Origin: an uncultured Clostridia bacterium | GTDB lineage: Bacteria; Bacillota; Clostridia; Christensenellales; CAG-314 | Reading direction: 5' to 3' | Assembly (NCBI GenBank): GCA_934230325.1 | Contig: CAKQEP010000005.1 | Span: 42,232-106,231 of the forward strand | DNA length: 64,000 nt | In this document: positions 1 through 8,863 of the stretch, piece after piece | Layout of the letters: every line of letters begins with the position of its first letter | Numbering within the stretch: the stretch's first letter is position 1 | Translations under genes and position numbers: made by a program | Notes under the pieces: generated by a model | Databases searched by the model: none | Seen by the model: only the letters and a program-made list of their open reading frames with translations | Told to the model about the DNA's origin: nothing

Positions 1-40
1 CAAATACGCCCGCTACAAAAAGCATAAGAACTTCTTTCAT
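1..40 (-). CDS. rnfA: RnfA, N-terminal fragment (cut by window edge)
   Basis: An ATG at 40 directly follows the rnfE stop codon, and the first 13 codons read MKEVLMLFVAGVF before the window ends. A hydrophobic start in this place is what RnfA, a membrane subunit of the Rnf ferredoxin:NAD+ oxidoreductase, would show. The identification rests mainly on gene order (C-D-G-E-A is the standard order), since only the first membrane helix is visible. rnfB would be expected beyond the edge. Confidence 0.7.
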   Translation of the reverse strand, partial: MKEVLMLFVAGVF

Positions 41-688
41 TTACTTTGCCTCCGACGTCGCCGCCAACATATGCGCTTTTTGCGCCGCTTTGTGCTTTTG
101 TTTGCGTTCTATAACGCCGCTCACCAACGTGAACACGGCTATAAACAATCCGTAGGTCAAAAACGCGCCCGCAGCAGAGGCAAAAAACTCTATTTTAAAG
201 TTCATTATCTGCAATCCGAATATACTGCCTTTGCCCAAAAATTCTCTGACTATGCCCATGAGAGTGAGAGCCAAAGTAAACCCCAACCCCATAAACAATC
301 CGTCCAAAGCAGACGCGAAAACTTTGTTGTGACTTGCAAAAGACTCCGCGCGAGCAAGAATAATGCAGTTTACCACTATTAGCGGCAGGTACACGCCGAG
401 CGTTTCGTACAGGCTTGGCAAAAATTTGTCCAAAACCAACGACACGACGGTGACGAATGACGCTATTATCAAAACAAACGCGGGTATACGCACTTTGTCG
501 GGAATCGTATTGCGCAAAAGGCTGACCAAAACGTTGCTGCAAATCAAAACGAAGGTCACCGCCAACCCCATGCCTATGCCGTTTATCGCCGCTGTGGTAA
601 GCGCGAGAGTCGGACACGTACCCAGCACGAGTTTAAAAGTAGGATTTTGTCGGACAAGACCGTCCGCTGCTATATCTTTTATTTTCAT
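41..688 (-). CDS. rnfE: Electron transport complex subunit RnfE
   Basis: This 215-residue integral membrane protein has the RnfE/NqrD pattern: an early NPTFKLVLGTCPTLALT segment, about six hydrophobic helices and an internal LGVYLPLIVVNCIILARAE stretch. Rnf couples electron flow from ferredoxin to NAD+ with ion export across the cytoplasmic membrane; RnfE and RnfA form its inverted membrane core. Length is normal for the family. It lies 13 bases after rnfG and abuts rnfA, so the genes are one operon. The C-terminus is charged (ERKQKHKAAQK) and probably cytoplasmic. Confidence 0.95.
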   Translation of the reverse strand: MKIKDIAADGLVRQNPTFKLVLGTCPTLALTTAAINGIGMGLAVTFVLICSNVLVSLLRNTIPDKVRIPAFVLIIASFVTVVSLVLDKFLPSLYETLGVYLPLIVVNCIILARAESFASHNKVFASALDGLFMGLGFTLALTLMGIVREFLGKGSIFGLQIMNFKIEFFASAAGAFLTYGLFIAVFTLVSGVIERKQKHKAAQKAHMLAATSEAK

Positions 689-701
689 AATCCGCCTCTT
701 T

Positions 702-1328
702 TTAGTTGCCGTTTGGCAGCGTGTTTATTTGCTGAATAAAGAAGTACGCGCAGTTTACGGCGTTGTTTATCGCAGTACTGCTTTTTGTCGCGCCGGTCAC
801 TACGTTGTGGTTAGCGTCCGTTCTGTTTGTAGTATAGTACCCTGCGGTAATATCCCCGTCAACGTACTTTTGATAAAAATCGTTGCCGAAATTAGACATA
901 AGCGTTTGCAACGCGCTTTCCGCATATTTTACTTTGGAAAACTTTTTAAAATTGCCGTTCTCCGTTTCCGCAAGAAGCCACAAAGTGACGGTGCCGCCGT
1001 TAAAACCGTTTTTTCCCGTTGCTTTAATCAAATAGTTTCCGTCCTCTATCACGTACACCGTTTCTACCGTGCCGTATTCGTTTTGCGCAAGGTCGGAAGT
1101 AAGTTGCATTTGGGTATAGTTTTTTTGCTCCCCGTCGTAAAACGTTTTTATCGTGCGAAGTATTTTTTCTTCCGGAGAAACGTAAAGAACGTCGTTTAGT
1201 ATCGCAAGCAATCCGCCCAACGCTACGCCTATGACTACAAGTACTATTATGGCTTTAATGCCCGTGCTTTTGTTGCTTCCGACGCGTTGAACTTTGTCTT
1301 TTGCCGCAAATTCTTTTTTGTTTTTCAT
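702..1328 (-). CDS. rnfG: Electron transport complex subunit RnfG (covalent FMN)
   Basis: A 208-residue protein with one N-terminal transmembrane segment (about residues 20-45) and an extracytoplasmic FMN-binding domain. The flavinylation motif VTGATKSS near the C-terminus gives the threonine to which FMN is attached by phosphoester in RnfG/NqrC. I chose the ATG at 1328, not the longer open frame, because it overlaps the rnfD stop as ATGA and lies behind a GGAGGG-type ribosome site. This subunit relays electrons on the outer face of the membrane. It is short but complete for a Clostridia RnfG. Confidence 0.93.
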   Translation of the reverse strand: MKNKKEFAAKDKVQRVGSNKSTGIKAIIVLVVIGVALGGLLAILNDVLYVSPEEKILRTIKTFYDGEQKNYTQMQLTSDLAQNEYGTVETVYVIEDGNYLIKATGKNGFNGGTVTLWLLAETENGNFKKFSKVKYAESALQTLMSNFGNDFYQKYVDGDITAGYYTTNRTDANHNVVTGATKSSTAINNAVNCAYFFIQQINTLPNGN

Positions 1329-2332
1329 TGTTTTGCGCCCTCCTTTTTGTCGGTTTGCGCTTCTCCGCTCTGAGTCGAGCCAAACGGTTTGGGTATTATC
1401 CATTTGTCGATAAGCGGCACTACGATATTCATAAGTAACAACGCAAAAGTGACTACTTCTACTTTGCACGCCACGCGTAATCCCGCAGTGATAAGCCCCA
1501 ACGCAACAAAATATATAAGGTTGCCCAACGTCGTGTTTGGCGTCGTGACGTAATCGGTAGCCATAAACACCGCTACAAACATCAGTCCGCCGCTGAGTAT
1601 CGAAGGCAAAAACCACGAAAAATCAAATCCTTTCAACATAACGGTAAACAAGCCCGCCACCGCTAAATATACGAGCGGCCATTTAAAATCTATTACGCGT
1701 CTTGCGACGAGATAAATATATCCGATAATTATCGCCACTTTGCACGTTTCTCCTATGCAGCCGGCAAGGTTTGTACCCAAAAACAAATCGAGGTTTGTGA
1801 CTCCCAAAGCCGACAAACCGTCTTCCAAAGCGGAAGTTATCGGAGTTGCGCCGACGATGACGTTGCCGTCGGGGGTAATCCACCCGTTGTTTATATTTGA
1901 CGACGCCAACGCAATGAAGGAAATAAAAACAAACGCTCTGCCCGCCGCCGCAGGGTTTACGACGTTGCAACCCGTGCCGCCAAAAAGCATTTTGACTACT
2001 ACCACCGCAAAAATCCCCGCAAATACGGGAACGTACCAAGCCGTCTTGACGTTGAGGGACAATCCGATAATAAAACCCGTTACGACGCTTGAAAAATCGG
2101 TGTTTATCGCTTCCTTAAAAGTTTTTTTGCAACACAGCGAGTATATTACTTCGCTGACAAAGGAAGAAAGTATCGCCAAAAGTACCACGAGTATCGTTCT
2201 TGCGCCAAAAAACACTATTCCCGCAATAAAGGACGGACACAACGCTATTACGACGTCCAACATTATTTTGCGGGTGGAAGAATTGTTTTTTACGTGCGGA
2301 GAACCGCTGCCTACAAATTTTACGTTCTCCAT
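1325..2332 (-). CDS. rnfD: Electron transport complex subunit RnfD
   Basis: A 335-residue polytopic membrane protein. It carries the RnfD/NqrB signatures: a SPHVKNN-type start, the GGTGCNVVNPAAAGR segment, a VGATPITSA stretch matching the covalent flavin site, and ATDYVTTPNT near the last helices. The start at 2332 overlaps the last base of the rnfC stop (TAATG), so translation is coupled. RnfD binds FMN and riboflavin and forms part of the ion-translocating path. It overlaps rnfG by four bases. Confidence 0.94.
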   Translation of the reverse strand: MENVKFVGSGSPHVKNNSSTRKIMLDVVIALCPSFIAGIVFFGARTILVVLLAILSSFVSEVIYSLCCKKTFKEAINTDFSSVVTGFIIGLSLNVKTAWYVPVFAGIFAVVVVKMLFGGTGCNVVNPAAAGRAFVFISFIALASSNINNGWITPDGNVIVGATPITSALEDGLSALGVTNLDLFLGTNLAGCIGETCKVAIIIGYIYLVARRVIDFKWPLVYLAVAGLFTVMLKGFDFSWFLPSILSGGLMFVAVFMATDYVTTPNTTLGNLIYFVALGLITAGLRVACKVEVVTFALLLMNIVVPLIDKWIIPKPFGSTQSGEAQTDKKEGAKQ

Positions 2333-3630
2333 TACTTTTTTGCCTCCTTGAGTTTTGCCTTGCACAACTTTACGCTCTGAACTATAGCGCGTTTCGCAGG
2401 GCATACGTAAGCGCAACATCCGCACTCTATACAATGCTCCGCGCCGTATTTTGCGGCGGTGGCGTAATCGCCCGCCAAAGTATAAAAATCGATATACATC
2501 GGCAAAAGATTCATAGGACAAACGGATGCGCATCGCGCGCACCTTATGCAATGAGAAGGTTGCAATACGTCCGCTTCTTCCTCCGTCAACGCAAGAAGTC
2601 CGCTGTCCGTCTTGCCCGTCACGCCGCTCGTATCGCTCAACGCAATCCCCATCATAGGACCGCCTACGAGTAGTTTTTTGACGTTTGGTTTGAGTCCGCC
2701 GCAAAACTCTATGATGTCTTTGTACGGCGTTCCGTTTTTGACCAAAATGTTTTTAGGCTCGTTTATGCCGAGTCCGCTCACCGTCATTACTCTTTGATAC
2801 AGCGGCTTGTTTAATCTTACCGCATTGTACACGGCAAGACACGTCGCAACGTTTTGTACGACGACGCCGACGTCCATAGGCAAACATTTGGGCGGTACTT
2901 TGCGCTTTACGCAAGCGTAAATTATCTGCTTTTCGCCGCCTTGCGGGTACTTCTTTTTAAGCAACACGACGTTGACGCCGTTTTGAGCGGAAAGTTTTTG
3001 ATAGGCTTGCAACTTGTTTTCTTCTATTCCTATGACGATGTTGTCCACTCCCAAACTCTTTGCTATCAGTTTTGCGCCCTCTACTACCTGCTCGGTGTAT
3101 TCCAACATAACCCTGTTGTCGCAATTGAGATACGGTTCGCACTCTGCAGCGTTGACTATGAGCGTGTCAATCCTTTTGTTGGGATTGACTTTGACGTGCG
3201 TGGGAAAACCCGCGCCGCCCAAACCGATTATTCCCGCTTCCGCTATTCTGTTTTTTATCGCGACGGGATCGCTCGCGTCTATGTCGGCAAGATAAATCGG
3301 CTCGCCGCCCTCTTCGCTCCTTTTGATATGAACGTAACTCGCAGATACTCCAAAATTGTTTTGACGCGTTTCCACGCCTTCTACTTCTCCCGATACGGGC
3401 GAATAAATGTTTGCGGATACAAACCCGCCCGCTTTTGCGACGAGTTGACCCTCTCTCACTTTTTCGCCTTGATTTACGACAAGTTGAGCAGGCGCGCCGA
3501 TGTGTTGCGACAATGCGACGTAATAATCGCTTAAAGGCGGCATTTTTTCGATAGCCTTATCTTTGGTAAGGTCTTTTTTATCGTCAAAATGCACGCCTCT
3601 ATTAAAAGTTTTTTTGATTAACTTTGACAA
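2332..3630 (-). CDS. rnfC: Electron transport complex subunit RnfC (NADH and Fe-S subunit)
   Basis: A 432-residue protein, first gene of the rnf operon. It begins with the RnfC biotinyl-lipoyl-like region (GEKVREGQLVAKAGGF), has a NADH/FMN fold with GLGGAGFPTHVK and ECEPYLNCD, and ends with two 4Fe-4S motifs, CIRCARCASVCP and CIECGCCAYVCP. RnfC is the peripheral NADH-oxidising or reducing subunit on the cytoplasmic face. The start codon is TTG at 3630, fixed by GGAGG five bases upstream. Length is within the family range. Confidence 0.95.
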   Translation of the reverse strand: MSKLIKKTFNRGVHFDDKKDLTKDKAIEKMPPLSDYYVALSQHIGAPAQLVVNQGEKVREGQLVAKAGGFVSANIYSPVSGEVEGVETRQNNFGVSASYVHIKRSEEGGEPIYLADIDASDPVAIKNRIAEAGIIGLGGAGFPTHVKVNPNKRIDTLIVNAAECEPYLNCDNRVMLEYTEQVVEGAKLIAKSLGVDNIVIGIEENKLQAYQKLSAQNGVNVVLLKKKYPQGGEKQIIYACVKRKVPPKCLPMDVGVVVQNVATCLAVYNAVRLNKPLYQRVMTVSGLGINEPKNILVKNGTPYKDIIEFCGGLKPNVKKLLVGGPMMGIALSDTSGVTGKTDSGLLALTEEEADVLQPSHCIRCARCASVCPMNLLPMYIDFYTLAGDYATAAKYGAEHCIECGCCAYVCPAKRAIVQSVKLCKAKLKEAKK

Positions 3631-3659
3631 AATTGCCTCCGCTCCGTTGATTATTTGAT

Positions 3660-3688
3660 ATTATACAACACAACCCTTTAAAGGTCAA
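3660..3688 (-). promoter_or_regulatory. Promoter of the rnf operon
   Basis: On the minus strand TTGACC and TATAAT are separated by exactly 17 bases. The -10 hexamer ends 29 bases ahead of the rnfC TTG start, and the ribosome site GGAGG lies between. This is a strong vegetative-sigma promoter for the five or six rnf genes. Confidence 0.8.
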
Positions 3689-3882
3689 CAAAAATTCAAA
3701 TCTTTTTCAAAAATTTCGTCAAACCTATTCCGTTTGTATTTTTATTTTGTTTCCGCCAAAAGAATGACTAATATATAATAGCACAAATATTAGACGATTT
3801 GTTTAAAATCGTAAATTTTTTTTGTTATTTTTTAATAAATTTGCTATTGCATCAATCAAAAACTAATTGCAAAAAAGGATGT

Positions 3883-4323
3883 TTAGCGGCGGTCCAAACG
3901 ATTGTTTTTGATATATTCCATTTGTTTGGCTACGATGTCGTTGACTTCCGCTTGCTTTTTAAAGGCAATCGCGCATTTTATAAACTGCCATACTCCCAAC
4001 GCCGTCAACAATCCGCCAAAACAGTACCGCAAAATTTTTTCTTCCGCAAACTTGGTCAAAAACGCTCCGGCGGCGGAAAAAATTACGGCGGGCACGACGA
4101 GCCAACCTATATCTTTTGTTTTGACTAATCCGTTTTTAAAATGAAAGCACAACGATACCGCCGCCATAGGCAAAAAACTTATCAGATTTATCGCCTGAAC
4201 CGTTTGTTGTTTGATGTCGAGAAAAGCAAGCAAAGGAATGAGCAACGTTCCGCCTCCCATACCCATACCGCCGAGTATACCCGATATCGCTCCAAAAATA
4301 ATCAACCATATATTTATTGTCAT
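3883..4323 (-). CDS. TauE/SafE-family membrane permease, half-size protein (second of pair)
   Basis: A 146-residue membrane protein with about four helices and the family glycine motif GGMGMGGGTLLIPLLAF, followed by QAINLISFLPMA. The TauE/SafE family normally has about 250 residues made of two such halves and exports organosulfur or sulfite-type anions. Here the halves are two genes that overlap by four bases (ATGA), so both are probably made and pair in the membrane. The C-terminal tail (KKQAEVNDIVAKQ) is hydrophilic. Substrate cannot be told from sequence. Confidence 0.8.
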   Translation of the reverse strand: MTINIWLIIFGAISGILGGMGMGGGTLLIPLLAFLDIKQQTVQAINLISFLPMAAVSLCFHFKNGLVKTKDIGWLVVPAVIFSAAGAFLTKFAEEKILRYCFGGLLTALGVWQFIKCAIAFKKQAEVNDIVAKQMEYIKNNRLDRR

Positions 4324-4682
4324 AAAAACATTCTCACCCCCGCTGCAATCGATATTAAAGCAAAAATAAGTTTGACGACGTTGCCTTTGAGTTTTCCGAG
4401 AATCAACGCGCCTACGACGCCGCCCGCAACTACGCCGATTGTCGCAAACAAAATTTTTTCCCAGTCGCCGTTTCCGTTTATTATATATATGACCGCGCTA
4501 ACTACGCTTATGGGTAAAATAACCAACAAAGCGGTGGCTTGCGCGCTTTTTTGAGGCAGTTTAAAAAGCCACAACAATGCGACAACGACTATCAAGCCGC
4601 CTCCGCCGCCCAAAAATCCGTTTATAAAGCCGATAAAAATGCCGGAAATTACCGTCAAAAGTATCTTAATTTTGTTGTTCAC
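4320..4682 (-). CDS. TauE/SafE-family membrane permease, half-size protein (first of pair)
   Basis: A 120-residue membrane protein carrying its own copy of the family motif (GFLGGGGGLIVV, then KSAQATALLVILPIS). I chose GTG at 4682 because AAGGAGA lies eight bases ahead of it; the in-frame ATG at 4709 has no ribosome site. With the downstream half it would make about 266 residues, the size of one complete TauE/SafE transporter. No frameshift is needed to explain the split: each half has its own start and the genes overlap. Confidence 0.8.
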   Translation of the reverse strand: MNNKIKILLTVISGIFIGFINGFLGGGGGLIVVVALLWLFKLPQKSAQATALLVILPISVVSAVIYIINGNGDWEKILFATIGVVAGGVVGALILGKLKGNVVKLIFALISIAAGVRMFL

Positions 4683-4846
4683 CGTCAATATCTCCTTTAA
4701 ATCAATCATATTTTAAACATTTTGCTTAAAAATATAAAAAAATAGCGGTATAGTGTTTGCTTTTTTTTTGATTTTGTATTAGAATAGTTTAGCATAATGA
4801 AAATTATGTAGTTGCACAAAAATTTTTTAACTGTAAGGTGAGTTTA

Positions 4847-7633
4847 ATGAGCAAAAAACAAACAGACAATCGTTACACCCCGGCGTATTACAAACAGGTC
4901 AAAACCGACGGCAACCAAAAATCTGCCGCTGTAAGCGTCAAAACCAAAAAATTGTGGACTATCCTCACGATAGTAATCGCTGCGGTCATTGCCGTGACCG
5001 CCTCTTTGTGCGTGGCTTTGCACAAAGATACGATACCCAAAAATACATCTTCCGAGAGCGTAAAACAAGGTAAGAGCGACAAAACTATCGCAAACAGCAA
5101 CTTTAAATATACTTATGCTGACGGACAGAATCTGCAATATCCCCTCGTAGCAAACGACTGGAAAACTTCGGAAAACAACGATATTTCTCGCATCGCTATG
5201 GGCGTTTTGGATACGTCGGACTGGGAAAAAGCAAATGCGGACCTTATGTCAAAAGGTATTTTTTCTTCCGCTTTGCCAAACCCCCACTATCCCAACTATC
5301 AGACTTCTACGGGATTTGACAAGGACAAAAGCCGCATTTATATGATGGCTAAAACGAGCAGGGCAAGTTCTGACGCGGCAAACGTCACGTCGGCGTCTTT
5401 CAGCGTGGCTTCCGGCTCGTATACCAAAATAACGGTTTGGGCAAACATCGTTGATTGCAACGGAACGGGTTTGTACTTCGGTATCAAAGACTCCGCGTCC
5501 GCAGCGTCTTCTTCCTATCTTAAAGTTTTCAATATCCCCGCAAATGCGGAAGGTTGGAAAGAATACAGCATCTACGTGGAAGGCGACAAGTCCTCCTCCA
5601 AAACCCTCTATTTGGAGTTTGGTATGGGACGCGACGCAATTAGCGGTCCTAAAGAAAGCGCGTACGGCACGGTGTTTTTTGGCGGAATAGATTCTACCGA
5701 CATCAGTAAAGGCGCATACAACGGTCATATTCAGACTTCCGTTGACGAAACTAAAAATTACGTCAGTTATTCTTTTGACGACAAAACGGCGGCAAAAACT
5801 CTTGCAGAATGGAGCAAAGACTCAAACAAAGAGTCTGCTACGCAAGTTTACCAAACCATAACTTACGCCGAGTACAAGGCGGAAGCAAGTTTGCAAGCAG
5901 GCAGCGACGCTATTATGCCTTTTAAAGGCGAAGACAGCGACACAATGTACAAACTCGACGCCGCAACTGCGACGAGTCTTGTCTTTAATACCTTCACAGT
6001 CAATCCCCCGTCGGTCAACAAGTGCTATCGTTTGAGTTTGTGGCTCAGAACGGTGGAAAACACGAGAACCAGCGGCGCATACGTTTATCTCAACGCTTAT
6101 GACAGAAACGGCAATCGTTCGGACGACAACGCCGCTTACTTCTCCGATATTCACACCGATATCGATTTGGTAAACAGCACTTACAACGGTTGGAAAGAAT
6201 ATTCTTTTTACATTCAACCGAGCGAAACGGATACGTTTACTATGGAATTGCAAATCACTATAGGTTTGCGCGGCGGTCAGGAAGATTTTAAACCCGCAGA
6301 AGGAAAAATTTACCTTACGGAAATCTATCTGTACGAAATCGACCGCTCAGATTACAACTCCGCTTCTTCCGGCGCAACGGTAAAAACTTTGGCGTTGAAC
6401 TCCTCCGCTTCTACCGACAACGTGATTAAAAACGGCAGCTTCAACTCTTCCAAAACAAGCGCGCCCGTCAACGACGCTGTGGAATATCCCTTCCCCGCCG
6501 CAAACTGGAAAAGCCTTTATGCCGGTCAACGCAGCATCGTAAAAGATTATGACAGCACAAACGTCGCTCCGAGCCGCCCCGCTTATAGCACGGACTACTC
6601 GAGCAAAGGCGGAATTATTTACAAAGCGCAAGGCAATACCGTGTACGGCGAGTTTGGCGTGACGGAAGACGATTTTTATGCGGGCGACGACGACGCTCAT
6701 TCCGTGCTTGCGATTTACAACAAGCAAATGACGGCGCACGGATATTCTTCCGGAGAAATTTCGCTTGCCGCAAACACTTTCTATCGCATTAGCGTCCTCG
6801 CAAAAGGTATCGGCTCCGCTACTCCGTCTATTTATCTCACCGACGGAAAGTATACCGTCCTTGCTTCTTACGAAGGACTTAACAACGGCGATTACGTCGG
6901 AAAATCTTACGTAAATATCGACAAAAATATCAACGGAACAGGCTACAACAGATACTATTTTTACGTCGCTACCGGCGACAACGCCAAAACCGTTTACCTT
7001 GAGTTGTGGTTGGGCAACCGCGCTTCCAACGCTCTCAACGGTTACCAACAAGGCACGGTATTGTTTGACCAAGCAGAATGCGTAAAACTCGGCGATGTCA
7101 AAAACAACGTCAGTGAAGAATACGCTTCTCTCTTTGACGGCGACGCCCCCAAAGCAACCGTTAACGCAGACCTTAAAAAACTGTACACAGAACAACAAAA
7201 CGTTGTTTCCAACGTCGCAAATCTTAAGGTTTTGGACTACAGATACAACGACAATAAAGATACTACAGACCTTCAAAAAGTCATCGATTTTGCAAAAGAA
7301 CAAACGGAAATCACCGACGAACTTTTAGATATGATAAATACTTTCAACAAAAAGTATTACGGAACGGAAAAATCCGGAAAATATTATATCGATACCAAAG
7401 ACAACGACAGTTCCGTATCCGCATTGAGAATTTATCTCAACAAACTTCTCAATCCGACGGAAGATAAAGACAACAAACCCGACGAAACAGAAAAAGAACC
7501 TATCAACTGGGTAGTCGTTTCCTCCCTTATCGTCACCGTTGCAATGCTCGTTGCCATAGTAGCAATCGTTATCCGCAAGATGACCAAAAACCACAAAAAC
7601 CGCGAAGAATTTACAAACAACTACGCGGGTTAA
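4847..7633 (+). CDS. Large membrane-anchored surface protein with three carbohydrate-binding-like repeats
   Basis: About 928 residues. A helix near residues 35-55 and a second at the C-terminus (VVVSSLIVTVAMLVAIVAIV, followed by basic residues) would anchor a long extracellular part. That part holds three modules, each with a strand like YRLSLWLRT or YRISVLAKG, then GWKEYSFYI, GWKEYSIYV or GYNRYYFYV, then YLELWLGNR-type strands, as in family 4/9-type carbohydrate-binding beta-sandwiches. The ATG at 4847 follows a TAAGGTGAG ribosome site. It is a single gene with its own terminator. Binding to glycans is inference; no catalytic domain is visible. Confidence 0.7.
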   Translation: MSKKQTDNRYTPAYYKQVKTDGNQKSAAVSVKTKKLWTILTIVIAAVIAVTASLCVALHKDTIPKNTSSESVKQGKSDKTIANSNFKYTYADGQNLQYPLVANDWKTSENNDISRIAMGVLDTSDWEKANADLMSKGIFSSALPNPHYPNYQTSTGFDKDKSRIYMMAKTSRASSDAANVTSASFSVASGSYTKITVWANIVDCNGTGLYFGIKDSASAASSSYLKVFNIPANAEGWKEYSIYVEGDKSSSKTLYLEFGMGRDAISGPKESAYGTVFFGGIDSTDISKGAYNGHIQTSVDETKNYVSYSFDDKTAAKTLAEWSKDSNKESATQVYQTITYAEYKAEASLQAGSDAIMPFKGEDSDTMYKLDAATATSLVFNTFTVNPPSVNKCYRLSLWLRTVENTRTSGAYVYLNAYDRNGNRSDDNAAYFSDIHTDIDLVNSTYNGWKEYSFYIQPSETDTFTMELQITIGLRGGQEDFKPAEGKIYLTEIYLYEIDRSDYNSASSGATVKTLALNSSASTDNVIKNGSFNSSKTSAPVNDAVEYPFPAANWKSLYAGQRSIVKDYDSTNVAPSRPAYSTDYSSKGGIIYKAQGNTVYGEFGVTEDDFYAGDDDAHSVLAIYNKQMTAHGYSSGEISLAANTFYRISVLAKGIGSATPSIYLTDGKYTVLASYEGLNNGDYVGKSYVNIDKNINGTGYNRYYFYVATGDNAKTVYLELWLGNRASNALNGYQQGTVLFDQAECVKLGDVKNNVSEEYASLFDGDAPKATVNADLKKLYTEQQNVVSNVANLKVLDYRYNDNKDTTDLQKVIDFAKEQTEITDELLDMINTFNKKYYGTEKSGKYYIDTKDNDSSVSALRIYLNKLLNPTEDKDNKPDETEKEPINWVVVSSLIVTVAMLVAIVAIVIRKMTKNHKNREEFTNNYAG

Positions 7634-7646
7634 CAACAAATAAATC

Positions 7647-7674
7647 GGGGACGCAAACAGCGTCCCCTTTTTTT
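7647..7674 (+). terminator. Rho-independent terminator
   Basis: Eight-base-pair stem GGGGACGC/GCGTCCCC with a five-base loop, followed by seven T. It ends the surface-protein transcript 13 bases after the stop codon. The 237 bases between here and aroK hold no gene that I can support. Confidence 0.92.
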
Positions 7675-7911
7675 GTGTAAAAAATCCGACAATATTTTTT
7701 TAGAAAACAATAAACCGCCAAGCAAACGTAAGCCATCGCGATTGAAAAATTTGTAATTTGATTTTTTTATATTACGTCAGGATAAAAACTCGGATATACG
7801 TTTGTCGCGAGAAACTTTAAAAAAGACAAAAAAGCGGCTTAAAAAGGTAATCGAAATTAAACAGGTTTTTGTACACTCAACCAAAGAAAATAAAAGTAGC
7901 CGTCTGTCATA

Positions 7912-8424
7912 TTATTTTTGTTTTGCGTACCACTCGTAAATCAATTGAGTCACTTTGTCGCTTGATTTATTTACGGTGTTGACGGTAAAATCAGCCCACT
8001 TGCGGTAAAGCGGACGCCTTTCTTCTACGTACTTTTCCACCGTTTGTAAGGTCATATTTTTAAACAACGGGCGGTTTAAATCCTTTTTTATCCGAGAATA
8101 TACGGATTTTGCGTCGGCGTCAAGACATATTACGTAAGAACAACTTTTGAGTACCTGCATATTTTGCTCGTCAAGTACCGCGCCGCCACCCGTCGCAATA
8201 ACGGTATCGTTAAAATCGCTGATATTAAATATCTGCTTTTTTTCCAACTCTCTAAAATATTTTTCGCCCGCCTTCTCAAAAATCTCGGTTATCGGCATTG
8301 CGTTTTCAAACTCTATCAGTTCGTCGCAGTCAAGGCTCATTTTTTTAAGCAGCGGCGCAAGTTTTTTTGCAACGGTGCTTTTGAAGGTTCCCGACATTCC
8401 TATGAGAGCAATATTACTTTTCAT
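7912..8424 (-). CDS. aroK: Shikimate kinase with altered P-loop
   Basis: A 170-residue kinase of the AroK family, normal length. It phosphorylates shikimate at O3 using ATP. The shikimate-binding aspartates (DCDELIEFE), FRELE arginine, GGGAV loop and NRPLF lid are present. The Walker A loop reads GMSGTFKST: phenylalanine 14 stands where nearly all relatives have glycine (GxxGxGKS/T); the codon is TTC. The ATG at 8424 lies five bases behind GGAGG, so the upstream in-frame ATGs are not needed. It is the last gene of the aro operon and overlaps aroQ by 11 bases. Confidence 0.9.
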   Translation of the reverse strand: MKSNIALIGMSGTFKSTVAKKLAPLLKKMSLDCDELIEFENAMPITEIFEKAGEKYFRELEKKQIFNISDFNDTVIATGGGAVLDEQNMQVLKSCSYVICLDADAKSVYSRIKKDLNRPLFKNMTLQTVEKYVEERRPLYRKWADFTVNTVNKSSDKVTQLIYEWYAKQK

Positions 8425-8863
8425 TTTTTCCTCCATCGACTTTGTAGCCCGCAATCAAACGGTCAACCGCTTTAAAGTAACTCGCCTCTTTTTCTCCCCA
8501 AAATGCGGCCACTACCACACCGTCAAGTACGCGCTTTTTGCGAAAATCTTCTCTGTTTGAAATATCGGACAAATGCGCTTCCGCTACGGGTTTTCCGCAA
8601 CACTCAACGGCGTCGCGCAACGCATAACTGTAATGGCTGTACGCTCCAGCGTTTAGTATCACGGCGTCGGCGTTGTTTTTGCAAATTTTGCGACACAGTT
8701 TGTCTTCGCTGCCGCTTTGAAAAAATACCGCTTTTGCGCCTTTTTGCGCGGCGTAACGCCTCACTTTTGCGTTGAGTTGCTTTAAAGTGAGTTGACCGTA
8801 TACGTTTTTGTCGCGTTTGCCCAACATATCCATGTTTACGCCGTTTATGACCAGTATTTTCAT
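8414..8863 (-). CDS. aroQ: Type II 3-dehydroquinate dehydratase
   Basis: A 149-residue protein matching the small dodecameric type II dehydroquinase, which removes water from 3-dehydroquinate to give 3-dehydroshikimate. Visible motifs are VINGVNMDMLGKRD, the catalytic tyrosine in VYG, the FQSGSED segment (usually QSNxEG), NAGAYSHYSYALRDA and the EAHLSD histidine. Two positions are divergent (serine and aspartate for asparagine). It starts immediately after the aroA-aroE fusion stop, so it is in the same operon. Confidence 0.9.
   Translation of the reverse strand: MKILVINGVNMDMLGKRDKNVYGQLTLKQLNAKVRRYAAQKGAKAVFFQSGSEDKLCRKICKNNADAVILNAGAYSHYSYALRDAVECCGKPVAEAHLSDISNREDFRKKRVLDGVVVAAFWGEKEASYFKAVDRLIAGYKVDGGKNEK

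Noticed and set aside
7676..7911. Small gene or RNA between the surface protein and aroK
   Set aside because: No open frame with ribosome site, no stable conserved fold recognised; probably only a convergent intergenic region.
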